The notes beneath the pieces are model-generated. The model was given only the letters and a program-made list of their open reading frames with translations, did not search any database and was not told where the DNA came from. Shown here piece after piece: positions 1 through 10,900 of a stretch of 64,000 nucleotides of DNA. Source of the stretch: Gracilaria vermiculophylla. Its lineage: Eukaryota; Rhodophyta; Florideophyceae; Gracilariales; Gracilariaceae. The stretch covers positions 1,158,135 through 1,222,134 of the forward strand of contig JAHNZQ020000004.1 in assembly GCA_019155205.2 (NCBI GenBank). Reading direction: 5' to 3'. The position numbers were made by a program, and so were the translations under genes. Every line of letters starts with the position of its first letter. Position 1 is the first letter of the stretch.

Positions 1-2779
1 AAAGGACGTTCGTTCCGAAGCTCGAGGACACCATTTCAAATTCCCAAGAAACAGTGTCCGCAGATCTTGGAACGATCAGAATGTCTTCATAGAAAGGCAA
101 GCTTAGCCAATAAAGGGATTTCCCGCGGTTGTTATAGAAATCAATTCCTTTCAGTGTTGCCACGCCTTCGCCTTCGGTTCTAACTTCAATGATTTGAGTA
201 GCTTCATCAGATAGAAAGGAACCAGCACCGACTTGTAATGTGTATCGGAGAAAAAAGCTTTTCGAACCACTTGATGCTAAATCTCTTTTGTTTAAATCTC
301 TGTGACGGAACAGTGCTTGACTAGACACGGAGAATGATTCTGCCTCTGAATTTGGTAGAAATCGCATAGAACAAGGAGTGTGTTGGGCAGAGCTCTCGCG
401 CTTGGTGGACCAACTGCATTTCCAGCGATATATAGATATTATGCGCCGCCCTACAACCATACAATCCGGACAAATGGTGTTCTCAGAAGTTATCTGCAAA
501 TTTCTGTTTCCATCGTGAACCAGAAAAGAAGCTCCGAATCCGATAACGGCGACCAAGCCCAGGGGCTTGATTTCAAAACTAGATACAGCGCTTCCATTGA
601 CACTTGGATCATCGCGAAGATAGGCCAACAACGACACAGAATGATTACCATATGACAAAGATGATTGCGGAAGGACAAATTCTCGTCCGAGAAGACCAAC
701 GACAGGCTCCTCTATTTCTCGCGAAGCAGATGAGGTGATATTTTTTTTGACGTAGGTTCGACCCTGAAAGCTCCACTGATAGACAACTGGAGACAAACGA
801 TTGTAGCATGAAGTTGGTGGAGTTACGATCTGAGCATGTACCCGAGCAGCTACATTCGGAGAACCGATGCCACGGATTCCAGGGGCTATGAGCGTCACAC
901 CAATAACTGGGGCCTGGGTTTTGACGACGACGACTGAATCTTCGAGGATTTCACCGTTAACCTCACAGTTTACGGATATGATATAGGTCCCAGTCCTTCC
1001 CCCGAAAACTGTAGGCGGTATCCGTAGCTCCTTTGCTGATGTGTTTGTCACGTCTTCGTTTTGTCCCAAAATATTTTCTCTAGAGTTGTCAACTGCGGCC
1101 ATGCTCCATTCAAAAACTTCTGGATCAGAAATTCCGATCGGCAGTTCAGCTATGTATTCTGAAGGATCACATGAGCCTAACTCGTATTGCTCGTTCTCTT
1201 TGTCAAAACTGGCTCCAAGCACCCGAATGGAAACAATAGGCGGTGAGTCAGACACGAACGAAAAGTCTATTGATGTCGAGTTCTCAGAGCCGGTTGTGAT
1301 GGAAACAGGGAAAGTGTATGCGGTACCAATCTCATCCCGTCCTGGAAGTTGGAAAGATATGGATTGACGATCATCACTGAGCCGTGGCACAATGCCAAGA
1401 CTTGATAACGGCTTCGTTCCGATCAATAGCATATGGTCCAAGTTTGAAGAATCGAAACCATCGAAATATCCTGATACAGTGACGTTGTCCCCAGCGACAG
1501 CAAATGAAGGATCTATCTCATCAATCGAGAGTGGTTTTGTTGTGTATGAGAATCGAACACCTTCATGAACCACTGCGGATTGAACCGCAGACCCATCTTC
1601 GAGAATGATTTCAAGGTTAAAATTAAGATCAACTCCAGAACCGATAGCAGTCCGGTACTCTGCCGCATATAATCCATTCTTTAGAAGTCGGTATGAACCG
1701 TATACTTCTTGAAAGTCTAAATTTCCCACTTTCAGGTGCCGTTCCCTTGATGTACCGACATTGTCATATGTGACGGTTATTGTTTCTCCCCCTGATCTCC
1801 AAAAGGAACGTCTAGGCTCATAGTTCTCTATTATAGGTGGGGGGTCGCCTATCACTGATATCAAAAGAGAAGTTTCATATTGATCACCAGAAAGTGCTTC
1901 ATGATTCTCAATGAAAGATGGCCATAGAAAAATCATCTTCGTAGTACCGTCTTTGAATGGTTTATACTGCAAATCATAGGTGATGAGTTTTCTGTCATCT
2001 CCGATAGTAAAACCAGCTCCACAATCAGCAGAGCGATCAGAAGTCGTGGCGATGTTGGGACATTTAGTGTCAAACTGAACCGGTGAACTTTCATCACTTT
2101 CTGACGTCACTTGAATTGTTTGCAAGGATGAGATAAGATCTGATATTGGAAGCGTTGAAGAACTAGTACCATCTGGGTACTGTACATGAAACTGAAGCGA
2201 ACGCCATCGCTTCTCTAACACATCACGATAATCAGAGAGAATCTCATTATCGTCACCTGAGTACACGATTTTGGTATCCTGAAGGGCTGTCACTTCCGAC
2301 CGTTTGGCTACAGATGTTGAGGAGATCTCAAAGAAAGACATACCTGCTATCGTATAGCTTATCGTAGAGTCACATATAGTTTCAGAAGAACCAGGATCAA
2401 CGACAGATAGAGTAAACGCGCTGGTTCCGACAACTTTGTCAAAAACCAGCAATATAGAGACATTTAGACAGGTAGTAATTTCGGATTGGATGACGTTGAC
2501 TGATACATGCTCGGAATCAATCGGCAACACATCCGGCGAGGATGACATGGTTTCGTATAAAAATTGGGTTTCAGTTTCAGAAGGACACACCAGGAAGTCG
2601 ACAACGTCATCCACATTGCCATTGCTCTGCAATAGCACGCGCTCCGAATCCCTCGCGATGATCGTGCAGAACAGATCTTGGCGTGATGAAAAGGTGGCAT
2701 TAATTGCAGGAGGTAATGGGTGAGCGTTGGGCATCGAAATGCGAAGCAGACCAAATAGAAGAACCAAGAGCTGAGGCAT
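1..2779 (-). CDS. REJ/IPT-like large secreted or membrane protein, 5' part only (paralogue of 52827-57746)
   Basis: The frame is open on the minus strand from an ATG at 2779 to the window edge, 926 codons with no stop, so the C-terminus is missing. The N-terminus is a signal peptide (MPQLLVLLFGLLRI, then a small-residue cleavage region). The body is rich in Ser/Thr and NxS/T sites, as in an ectodomain. It matches the protein at 52827-57746 block by block: a CGAGFTIG block (there CGMGFSIG), a GDPPPIIENYEP block followed by RSGGETITVTY that resembles an IPT/TIG strand pattern, FEWSMAA (there FEWTMLE), and RWKCSW (there YEWSCS), the W-x-C signature of REJ (receptor for egg jelly) domains. The match continues to the left edge. 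REJ domains occur in polycystin-1-type receptors, but no channel can be seen here. The molecular role is unknown; a surface receptor or matrix role is inferred. Confidence 0.85.
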   Translation of the reverse strand, partial: MPQLLVLLFGLLRISMPNAHPLPPAINATFSSRQDLFCTIIARDSERVLLQSNGNVDDVVDFLVCPSETETQFLYETMSSSPDVLPIDSEHVSVNVIQSEITTCLNVSILLVFDKVVGTSAFTLSVVDPGSSETICDSTISYTIAGMSFFEISSTSVAKRSEVTALQDTKIVYSGDDNEILSDYRDVLEKRWRSLQFHVQYPDGTSSSTLPISDLISSLQTIQVTSESDESSPVQFDTKCPNIATTSDRSADCGAGFTIGDDRKLITYDLQYKPFKDGTTKMIFLWPSFIENHEALSGDQYETSLLISVIGDPPPIIENYEPRRSFWRSGGETITVTYDNVGTSRERHLKVGNLDFQEVYGSYRLLKNGLYAAEYRTAIGSGVDLNFNLEIILEDGSAVQSAVVHEGVRFSYTTKPLSIDEIDPSFAVAGDNVTVSGYFDGFDSSNLDHMLLIGTKPLSSLGIVPRLSDDRQSISFQLPGRDEIGTAYTFPVSITTGSENSTSIDFSFVSDSPPIVSIRVLGASFDKENEQYELGSCDPSEYIAELPIGISDPEVFEWSMAAVDNSRENILGQNEDVTNTSAKELRIPPTVFGGRTGTYIISVNCEVNGEILEDSVVVVKTQAPVIGVTLIAPGIRGIGSPNVAARVHAQIVTPPTSCYNRLSPVVYQWSFQGRTYVKKNITSSASREIEEPVVGLLGREFVLPQSSLSYGNHSVSLLAYLRDDPSVNGSAVSSFEIKPLGLVAVIGFGASFLVHDGNRNLQITSENTICPDCMVVGRRIISIYRWKCSWSTKRESSAQHTPCSMRFLPNSEAESFSVSSQALFRHRDLNKRDLASSGSKSFFLRYTLQVGAGSFLSDEATQIIEVRTEGEGVATLKGIDFYNNRGKSLYWLSLPFYEDILIVPRSADTVSWEFEMVSSSFGTNVL

Positions 2780-4450
2780 AAAGGCAGAGCAGCAAGTTGT
2801 TTCTGAAAGATTAGAAAGATAAGTCCTTTGAAAATTGGTCTTGGTTCTCAATCATCAAGCCCTCATGCGTATAACACTTGCTAAGACGAGCTGAGGCTAG
2901 TGTTAGATTTGATGCGAGCTTCAAACCGGGCGACTGTACGGGACAATATTTGAGAGCTTCACAGGATTTGTGAACGATACGACACTAACTATGCACATTG
3001 TTCTGACTGATTAAAAAAGTAGCTGGTGCTGGTGACTATTTGGTGTGTCAAAGATAAAATCAGAGCAGGCACACCTATGACGGACAAAAAGCAACAGTGG
3101 GTGCTAGGCAACATTTTGTAAGTCAAGAACAGTAACATGTGGACGAATCCGTGATGAAAATTAGAGATCTCCGTGATGAAGAGAGAAAAGAAAGGCTCAA
3201 AAACAAGAAGTCAAGTTCGGAATGCTTGCTTAAAATCGACCTGAGGAAGATTGTACGGAAGAGTAACAGCAGGTATCGACACCGTGATCACGGCTATGCC
3301 CATCGTGGGATCGTCTCAGCGAGAAGTTCTGTACCACTTCTTGTAAAAGTAAGTACACACTTGATTCACAACAGATGTAAGCAGTCTTGTCAATAAAGTA
3401 ATACTTTATTGCTTTAATATTTCAAATGAGCTGCATTATTTTGAAGTCGTGGCTGGTTTTTAGGAGAAATGCATTTTTGCATCGTGGGCATCTGTCCAGA
3501 GCTTTCCAGTGTGCGGCCCACCCAAGCTGTTTCGGTGGGCAAGGGGGCTCCTGCTCCCGAAAAACTACAATTGCCTTCTCGAGGCAGAGAATATCCCTTG
3601 ATCCCAAGCCCTTGCTTGACGCGAAGTCGGAGCGTTTATGCGATAGCGTTCACAACTTGGCAAGCTTTTGCCTCTTATGCGTATATATCACTACCATTGA
3701 AAACTCTGTGTTCGGCAAAGAAAACCACAAGCGTGGAGGAAAAAAGCGAAGAACTAAGGATGAAAGGTATGGGATTCTCACTCCAGCGCCGGAGCAGCTT
3801 CTCTAAGGCACATGATTAGATTTCAGAGAGTTCTGAGAGTTAACAATAGTGGTATGACGCTCATGAAACAAAAAAGCGACAGGTAAGGAGTTATTTGACG
3901 TTCGACGACGGTAGATGCAAAAGGCGCAGGCGAGAGTGCCGTGAAGCCCAATTCTACGGCGGTGCAACGCGAATAAAAAGTTGATGTCTCTCTGGATGAG
4001 GCTTAGCGCAAGCTTTGCGCGAGGCGGCTGCGGCAATCGCGGGGGCTTCCATAGCGGCTGTGACCGCGACGGCTTCCGTAGCGGCGGCGATCGCGGGGGG
4101 TTCCGAAGCGGCGGCGGCGGTGGCGGCGGCTTTCATGGCGGCGGCTTCCATGGCGGCGGCTTCCATGGCGGCGGCTTCCATGGCGGCGGAGTTGCGAGAG
4201 CGGCGCTATGGGTTTCACCAACCACTGTGAAATAATTTTTTTTCCTGTGGAACTGATGAAAAGCATGGGTCACGTTTTCCGTTGTAGAGTTGCCAAGCGT
4301 TGAAGCGAAGCACTCCAATCGCACACTCTGGCAAGCTACGCCATCCTCGGCCGGTAAAACTGACAAGGGAGCCACAGGGAGCACCTACTGAGAAGATTCT
4401 GCTCCTCTATTTCAATCGCCTCTCGATTCCTTCACAGCAAGGACGGAAGC
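2780..4450. other. Intergenic, no convincing gene
   Basis: This is the upstream region of the minus-strand REJ gene and the upstream region of the weak ORF at 4451. Short ORFs occur at 3139-3396 and 3426-3819 but have no recognisable domain, overlap in different frames and have no conserved composition. The stretch 4015-4200 is GC-rich and repetitive (separate entry). No tRNA or known small RNA was recognised. Confidence 0.5.
4131..4190. repeat. Four tandem copies of a 15-bp unit (TTCCATGGCGGCGGC)
   Basis: Four consecutive 15-bp units lie at 4131-4145, 4146-4160, 4161-4175 and 4176-4190, differing only at one base in the first and one in the last. A looser GCGGCGG-rich region precedes them from about 4020. 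Because the period is a multiple of three, both strands stay open. The plus strand would encode Gly-Gly-Phe-His-Gly repeats (ORF 3981-4235) and the minus strand Met-Glu-Ala-Ala-Ala repeats (ORF 3954-4181). Neither ORF has other support, so coding is undecided. Confidence 0.85.
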
Positions 4451-4831
4451 ATGCAACCTAATCTCTTGTCCACTCCATCGGCAAGCCGACCATCGTCGGG
4501 CGAAGATCAAGTGTCATCTGAAGTTCGTGGCTTGTTCCAGACACCACAGCGCTCCACCCCTGTTCAACAACCGGCACCAACGGCCGTCACGGCAACGCCT
4601 CCCACGCCATGCACGCCCATGTCCCCATCTTCATTCGTTCGCGTTCGCACGCCAGCTTCTCCACGTCCGGTGCCGCGCAGCTTGCCCTTGTCACCACCGC
4701 AACATTCTTTACCGCCAGCCATAACCTGCCATTCACCGCTTAAAGATAACGAAAAGGTGTTGCCGACTAAACATGTGAAAACCAAAGGCAGCCGCCTGCG
4801 CGGTCACAACCCGCCTCAGTCTCCTGGATGA
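4451..4831 (+). CDS. Possible small Pro/Ser/Thr-rich protein, hypothetical
   Basis: A 126-codon ORF begins with ATG in a purine-rich context (ACGGAAGCATG). The product is a low-complexity, basic, proline-rich chain with about ten SP/TP dipeptides (for example TPQRST, TPPTPCTPM, PLSPPQ), as in disordered phosphorylated regulators such as small CDK substrates. No folded domain is recognisable. Its third positions and low-complexity composition look more gene-like than the neighbouring ORFs, but there is no homologue I can name. It could be one exon of a longer gene that includes the ORF at 4897-5142. Confidence 0.4.
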   Translation: MQPNLLSTPSASRPSSGEDQVSSEVRGLFQTPQRSTPVQQPAPTAVTATPPTPCTPMSPSSFVRVRTPASPRPVPRSLPLSPPQHSLPPAITCHSPLKDNEKVLPTKHVKTKGSRLRGHNPPQSPG

Positions 4832-4896
4832 CATGGGTACTCTGAGGCATTGTACTGGCAGCCAAAGAGCATCGCGGGTGTTTCATCGCAGCCCCC

Positions 4897-5142
4897 ATGT
4901 CAACGTTAGGATTTTATCTCAGTTGTGAAAGGCGAACAATGCTGAGCGTCGACGCCAAGGTTTTAATTCGCTTTTTTTTCAAATGCGCAACACAACTCCC
5001 CGGAATCGATGACTTTTTTCATGCGGGATACCTGGCGAGTGTGATCAGCGAATTATCTGCTCCGCGCTATGAAGTGAAGAAAGATGTGGTTTTTTCTACA
5101 CCAGAATTGGGAAGGTACGAAGAAGTATTCGTTGCGCCTTGA
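4897..5142 (+). CDS. Weak small ORF, hypothetical
   Basis: An 81-codon ORF whose middle (FFKCATQLPGIDDFFHAGYL) looks like a mixed helical protein segment rather than random translation. It follows the Pro-rich ORF by 65 nt in another frame. A CAACGTTAGG...TTTATCTCAG stretch at 4899-4921 resembles an intron 3' end, so the two could belong to one spliced gene, but no clean donor keeps the frame. Low confidence. Confidence 0.2.
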   Translation: MSTLGFYLSCERRTMLSVDAKVLIRFFFKCATQLPGIDDFFHAGYLASVISELSAPRYEVKKDVVFSTPELGRYEEVFVAP

Positions 5143-5920
5143 TAATGATTATTTCCAGTGTTTTATGCTTTGAATTTCCGATAATGAGGATTGGGTGAAG
5201 TGACCATCGAGAACTAATAATTTACGAGCCGAAGCTGATGGATGTATGAAAGTCATACCCTACGTCGTGAATATACTTGCCCCGCTCCAGTAAATTTTCT
5301 TACATGGGAATACCAAACGCTCAGTTGCTCAGGCCAAATATTCACAGAACTATGAATCCCCGGATGATTAGTCGTCTCCAACTCAGTGCTACCATATCAT
5401 TTGTCCTCGGCGTTCATGAAAGGTACATATCAGTATTCGAACCGCACCTAATTTCATCCAACTCAAGAGAGAAAATGCGAACCTTCGCAATCCATAGCCT
5501 TGTCACATACTCAAGAGTGAGTACTGCACAAATGAGGACCACTATTCACGCCTGTGTTGCTCCCACGTGGAAACGTGGGTGTCGCATTTGTTTTCACACT
5601 CATGCGGCACCGGGCAGAAATGCGTCTGACCAATGGTGCTCGTCTGTGAAGCCGGTGGCCAACCCCACGACGGCAGAGCCAACGCATGTATGATCGATGG
5701 CCTCTTTGGATTCGCCCATCGTCGATGCGTTCACATTTGCCGCAGAAGGTCCAACCATGCGCTTGACCTTATAAAAATGACGCCCGACGCGAGCTGAAAT
5801 GGGTCTGGTACTTCATGTGAGATAACTGTTGTGTTTATGGCGCCTCAAAGTTCAAGAAGCTCCCGTCAAAGACATCGAGCGGCAACTCAAAGCTCTCCCC
5901 TGCATCAGTGCAACTGTCTC
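5143..5920. other. Intergenic upstream of thioredoxin-like 1
   Basis: No convincing gene. A 138-codon ORF (5277-5693) has random-looking composition. A perfect 7-bp hairpin lies at 5562-5579. The last 150 bp are probably the promoter and 5' UTR of the gene at 5921. Confidence 0.45.
5562..5579. other. Short perfect hairpin with GGAA loop
   Basis: CCCACGT (5562-5568) is followed by GGAA and then by ACGTGGG (5573-5579), a 7-bp perfect stem closed by a GNRA-type tetraloop. Each arm contains CACGT, the core of bZIP/bHLH sites. It may be an RNA hairpin, a paired transcription-factor site or chance. Confidence 0.5.
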
Positions 5921-6421
5921 ATGAATATGAACACCGCTTTCGTAACAAACACTCCCAACTTCGTGTGCTGCCGCTCACCATCCAAAGGGATTATCTCTCC
6001 GCGGCGTCCGCATCCATCTATGACCGTTCACCGTGTGAAAAATCCCCATGATTTTGCCGCTGCCCTGCCTCTGCCAGAATCGAATCCGCTCGTTGTATTC
6101 TCATTTATTACCCGTGGATGTCGTGCGTGTAAGTACGCCAGCCATGCCTTCGCCCGACTCGCGAAGGACTTCGGCTCAGAGGTTCGTTTCTGTGAGATGG
6201 ATGTGTCGGAGCGAGAGAATCAGCTGCTCGGGCAGAGACTTGGCATCGATGCTGTCCCTGCGTTTCAGTTCTACACATTCAAGAAGGGTGGTCGGCAGGA
6301 TGGTGTCGGAGTGCTTCACGAGTTTGTTGGACCGAGAACTGTTGGTAAAGTCAGGGAGCACGTTGCTCAGTATGTGGAGGATGGGTTGGATTTGGATGAA
6401 TACGCTTTTGAAGAAGATTGA
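5921..6421 (+). CDS. Plastid-targeted thioredoxin-like protein with CRAC active site (number 1 of 3)
   Basis: A 166-aa protein if translation starts at 5921; an in-frame ATG at 5837 would add 28 residues. The first 35-40 residues (MNMNTAFVTNTPNF, then basic and Ser/Pro-rich) look like a primary-plastid transit peptide with an early Phe. The rest is a single thioredoxin fold: strand LVVFSFITRG, redox motif C-R-A-C-K (Cys67, Cys70), strand FCEMDV, and cis-Pro AVPAFQ. The usual WCGPC is replaced by GCRAC. This puts it near plant chloroplast WCRKC-type thioredoxin-like proteins, which also have Arg after the first Cys. The acidic tail ends EYAFEED. Two relatives lie at 14934-15470 and 23156-23635. 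The target protein is unknown; a dithiol-disulfide exchange role in plastid stroma is inferred. Confidence 0.85.
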   Translation: MNMNTAFVTNTPNFVCCRSPSKGIISPRRPHPSMTVHRVKNPHDFAAALPLPESNPLVVFSFITRGCRACKYASHAFARLAKDFGSEVRFCEMDVSERENQLLGQRLGIDAVPAFQFYTFKKGGRQDGVGVLHEFVGPRTVGKVREHVAQYVEDGLDLDEYAFEED

Positions 6422-7970
6422 GCGTGTCTCGGAAATGAAGCCGAGCGCTGTCTTCACACTAACTTCAATTAGCGGTTATTCCTCTTGTAGTGTTAACCTC
6501 ATAGTAAAAACAGAAAGGATGATTTGTTATAGCCTTTGTCTCATAATTGGAAGTCATTATCCTTGCTCACCTTGGAGTGTTTCATCCAAACTCTGCCTGT
6601 ATCTCAGAGTGAAATAAGAAGTAATATCGGGCAGTCTGTGGACTGGTCTTTCACCGGAGACAGAACCAGGCATAACACATGCTGTAGTCTGTCCCTGGTT
6701 ATGACTCTTTTCATCACAAACTCGACCGCGAAGCTGTACGTTTTTTAATTACTGCCATAGACTCGAGGCCATCTCTCCCCATGAATCTGACCGCTTCTCC
6801 GTCAAAGCTGAAGACTTGCGATCGGGCAGCATTACGATCTGCTATAAAACAACGGGCACTTGTCGCACTCTTAAATAAGCTTGAAATTCTATGCATTGCT
6901 GTAGTGTGGAAGTCGTGCTTATCTAAGACAATGTTTTGTTGACGAGATAGTCGACGAAAAGTCAGAGTAAGCCTCGCGATTGAAAACGTCTGAACAAGAT
7001 TGCCTGTAGAAGTCTAAGGCTATCCCTCGCATTATCAGTTCTTTAAAAGAGTAGCATTAACAGTTCAACTTCAATCGTTTCGCGAGTTTTTAGCGATGTC
7101 CAGCTCGAAAGCTCTAATACTTTCAGATAAACACGATTGCTGGAATTGAGCGGGCATTTTCCTTTGTAGATGTAGATCTTCTTACTTTGGAGAATGTCTT
7201 CTCGAGGCCGTTCCTCACAACATCTCTCGCAACTATGGCTCCAATTTCTTGCCGGCATTGCTGGACAACTTTCAAACCAAACAGATTCCTGCACTCTCAC
7301 AAGGATGGATGCCTTCGAAGTTTCATGTTCTTTGCTCCTGTCAGGCACGATCGACGTATGGATGAACAAAGTCGTGATTTGGCGAATTCTACATGCTGCG
7401 CCCTAATTACCATGTAGGTTTCTTATGGTGGGAGCAAAAGCGAACGGTGTATTGGCGGGAAACCGAAGTACCGAAACGGGTGCGTCGCATGCACTGGTCC
7501 GGTTCACGGTTACGCGACCGGAGTGATCGTCAGCTCGGGCATTTGCGACAGGGTGCTGTAAGACCCATGACAGTATGCCGAGGTGTTCTCGATTGTTTTG
7601 CCCATTTTGAGTGATGTCTGTAAGCTTTGGTCGCTGGAGAGCAGAAATATTACTGGACCGCTCAACCAAAAAGGGTCCTGTGCGGAATCGAAGATGGCCC
7701 AGCTACAAATCAGTTCAAAAGTACCTATTGGGATTCCGCCGCTGCACCACGTCAGTCTGTCGGTCTTGTTCCCTGGTACCCAATTCGAGTAAACAGCCAC
7801 TGGTTCGCTCGGCCCCGTCGTGGGGTCTGGTATTGTTCTCCGCGGGCGGAGCATTGGCGCTTTTGGGCAAAAAGTTTGAGCCTCATAGGTTCGTCCTCAG
7901 TTCCCCGAGCAAGCACGATTTCAAAGGCTCGCGACTGAGCGTTTCACCTTCCCGGACCTATTTTCGAAAA
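6422..7970. other. Intergenic between thioredoxin-like 1 and SNF2 ATPase
   Basis: It contains the 3' UTR of the first gene and the upstream region of the second. Small ORFs (for example 6536-6748, 7187-7417) are overlapping and unsupported. The SNF2 frame is open back to 7611, but the 120 extra residues are not conserved-looking and the ATG at 7971 has a better context (AAAAATGG). No RNA gene was recognised. Confidence 0.5.
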
Positions 7971-10900
7971 ATGGCCGCCATTGCACGCCCCGCCGCACCC
8001 GCACCTCGTCGTACGCTCCGAAGCTACGCCCGTGCGAGCAGCTCGAGGAAGGTTCCCTTGCGAGCGACTGAGGCGGCTGGTGACCCTATAGATAACTCCG
8101 ATGAAGACGAAAAGCCCAAGAGTCCTATCAAGTCCCAAATGACAAACAAAGACTTGCGTGATATCTGCATTCCTGAGACCCCCACCAAGTCAGAACCAGA
8201 GAACGAGACGCATTCCGGCTCCATGCAGAAAGTTCCCTCTGCAACGTCTACTCCGAGCCCTGAGCTGTCACCCTCACCGGATACAGATGTCGTTGAAACT
8301 TCTGGCGAAAAGAAGTCTGATTCGTCCGATGCTTCGGTGCTTGATGTTTCCCATCGCGCCTCACGCGGGACAGAGGCCAAGGAGAAACACGATTTTGCGG
8401 AGAAGCATCAGTCTTCACCCTCGTCGAAAGTTAAGGCAGAAGCTGAGAAGAGAGTCACGCGCAGTCGCTCAAAATACGGTTTTCGCAAGGCGTCAAATCA
8501 GACACAGCCTCGCCGCTCACCAACAACCCATGTAACAGATGACGACGACGACGATGGCGACGACGACGTGGTTTCGTCTTCTATTCAACTCAAGTCTCGA
8601 AAACGCCTTCAAAAAAACGCGGAAACTTCCGAAGACGATGTTCAGGAGGTGGAAACTCCACCGTCGAAGAAACGCCGCCGCACTCGATTCTCGTCGAAAA
8701 CTAGCAGTCAAACTGGTGAGGACTCTGCGGATAATTTAGAACTTCAGGCCATGCTGTCCAACGTAACAGACGAATCCAAAACCACAAAAATTATAATGGA
8801 ATGGAGTACCAAAGACGGAAGAGCAAAGCTGAGGAAACTTTATGGTCATCAAGAAGATGATGAGCAGAACGTGACCCGTCCAAAGAAAAGAGTCGCAATT
8901 ACCTCCGAGGCAGGAAACCCAGAAGACACAGAAACGGATGAGGAAAGCCAACGGGTTCGGAAGAAGCGAAGGAAGCGGAAATCAACTTCGTCTAATACCG
9001 TAGCCGCCAGCGATACTGATGATAAGCTAGACTCTGGCTCACCGGCTGCACAAGCGCGTCAAAATGTGAAAGGGGTGAGAACAAGGCATCAAATTGAGTC
9101 TATGACCAAGAAAGAGAGAAATGGGAAGAATGCGAACACCAAAAGTGTGCCCTTGCCGCCACTTGAAGATCTTCGACGCCAGTTGAAATCTCGACGTGCC
9201 TTCAACTCTAAAGGCATCGAGAACTCTGGAAAACCACCCAAAGGCGAGCGCAGAGAAGAATCGAGGTCTGCAACTGAGGGGTTGTGTCTGAAACTTCGTC
9301 GAAGCAAGCGGAAGCTTGTGGGGAAAAAAGTTTCTTCGCGATCTACTACTTTAGACGAGAACTGTGACAAAGACAATGAATCAGAAATCGATCACGATAG
9401 CAAACGTGGGAAGAATTTCAAAAGCCTAAGCGACACCATCAAGCAACTATCTGATGCAGAAGATGAGATTAGAAGCGATGAAGAGGAGGTAGAAATAGAG
9501 CTCGAAGAAATTGAAGAGTCGGCAGGTTCAGAGGATGATTACGCAGAAGAAGAAGTTGTGTTCGAAGAAGATGAAGAGGATGACGAGGAAGACCAGGAAG
9601 ACCAGGATTTCCAAAGTGAGGATTTTTTGAATGAAGAAAGTGAGAGCAAGAGATCAAAATCTAGACGAAAAGCGAACGGAAGACGTAAGCGCACTCGTCC
9701 TCGAAATATATTCCAGTCTCAAGCCGACGCTTTAAGCGCTCGTGAACAGCAAGAACGCCTCGATTTTCTTGTACAACAGAGTGCCTCAATAGCCAAAGAT
9801 CTTCATGTTGCGATGGCAGCGCAATCTGGAAAGCATTCAGATGAAAGAAAGGCAAATCATTTGGGCGAATCTGAGAGCAATGTCGCGAGTAGGAAAGAGG
9901 AGGCATTTGTTCCTCCGACAGGTGAAAACTGTAATCTTCAACCTCATCAGAATGAGGGTGTGAAGTGGTTGCTAACGCTTGATGCTCAAGGTCTAAATGC
10001 CATCCTAGCAGATGAAATGGGTTTAGGAAAAACTATTCAAGCCATATCTTTTCTCGCCTCCCTCGTCATATCCGGCTCAAGAGGTCCGCATCTTGTCATT
10101 GCCCCCAGGAATGTGTGTGCTCACTGGGCCGAAGAAGTGGAGAAGTTTTACCCTGGACAAATTTCTGTTGTTACACATCTCGGGTCGGCTGACGAAAGGT
10201 TCGAAAACTTGGAACAAATCTTGAGAGAAGATGCATTCGACATAATGATTACCAGCTACGAGCTCGCGGCCCGTGATATATTTTCCAAAAAACGCCGAGA
10301 AGGATATCCAAGTTACTCGAGGCTTTTGCGCGCATTCCGCAATGTCGAGTTCGAGTACCTTGTTGTAGATGAGGCTCACCGCCTGAAGAATGACAATTCT
10401 AAGACAAACATTGGAATTCGAAACTACGTCAATGCCCAACGCCGACTTCTTCTGACCGGTACCCCATTATCAAACAACTTAAAGGAGTTGTGGAGTTTAA
10501 TGAACGTGCTGAATCCTCAAATTTTCAGCAGCAAGGCAACATTTGAAACATGGTTTTCGGCCCCTTTTTCGTCGAAGATAGATAAGAAGAATACCAAGGT
10601 AGACCTAACTGCATCTGAGAAGTCTGTCATAGTTGATCGCTTGCATACTGTCATTCGCCCTTTCTTCCGACGTCGGGTGCGTGCTGATGTATGTCCAACT
10701 TTCACTTCTGCGGACGAGGTTGTTATACGATGTCCATTGAGTGCTTTACAAAAGGCTTTGATGATGCATTTTCAGCAACGGTCGATAACGAAAGGTGCAG
10801 GCTTGAATAATGTTGTCATGGCAATGCGACGCGTTAGTAATCACCCATACATTGTTTCACCCGCCTTGTACGAAAACTACTCTAATCAGGTGAGCCCCAC

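Noticed and set aside
5400..5460. Possible tRNA B-box (GGTTCGAAT) on the minus strand
   Set aside because: No T-stem pairing, no acceptor stem and no A-box could be built around it.
7611..7970. N-terminal extension of the SNF2 frame by 120 codons
   Set aside because: The extension has no conserved-looking segment and the ATG at 7971 has a stronger context; it is probably 5' UTR.
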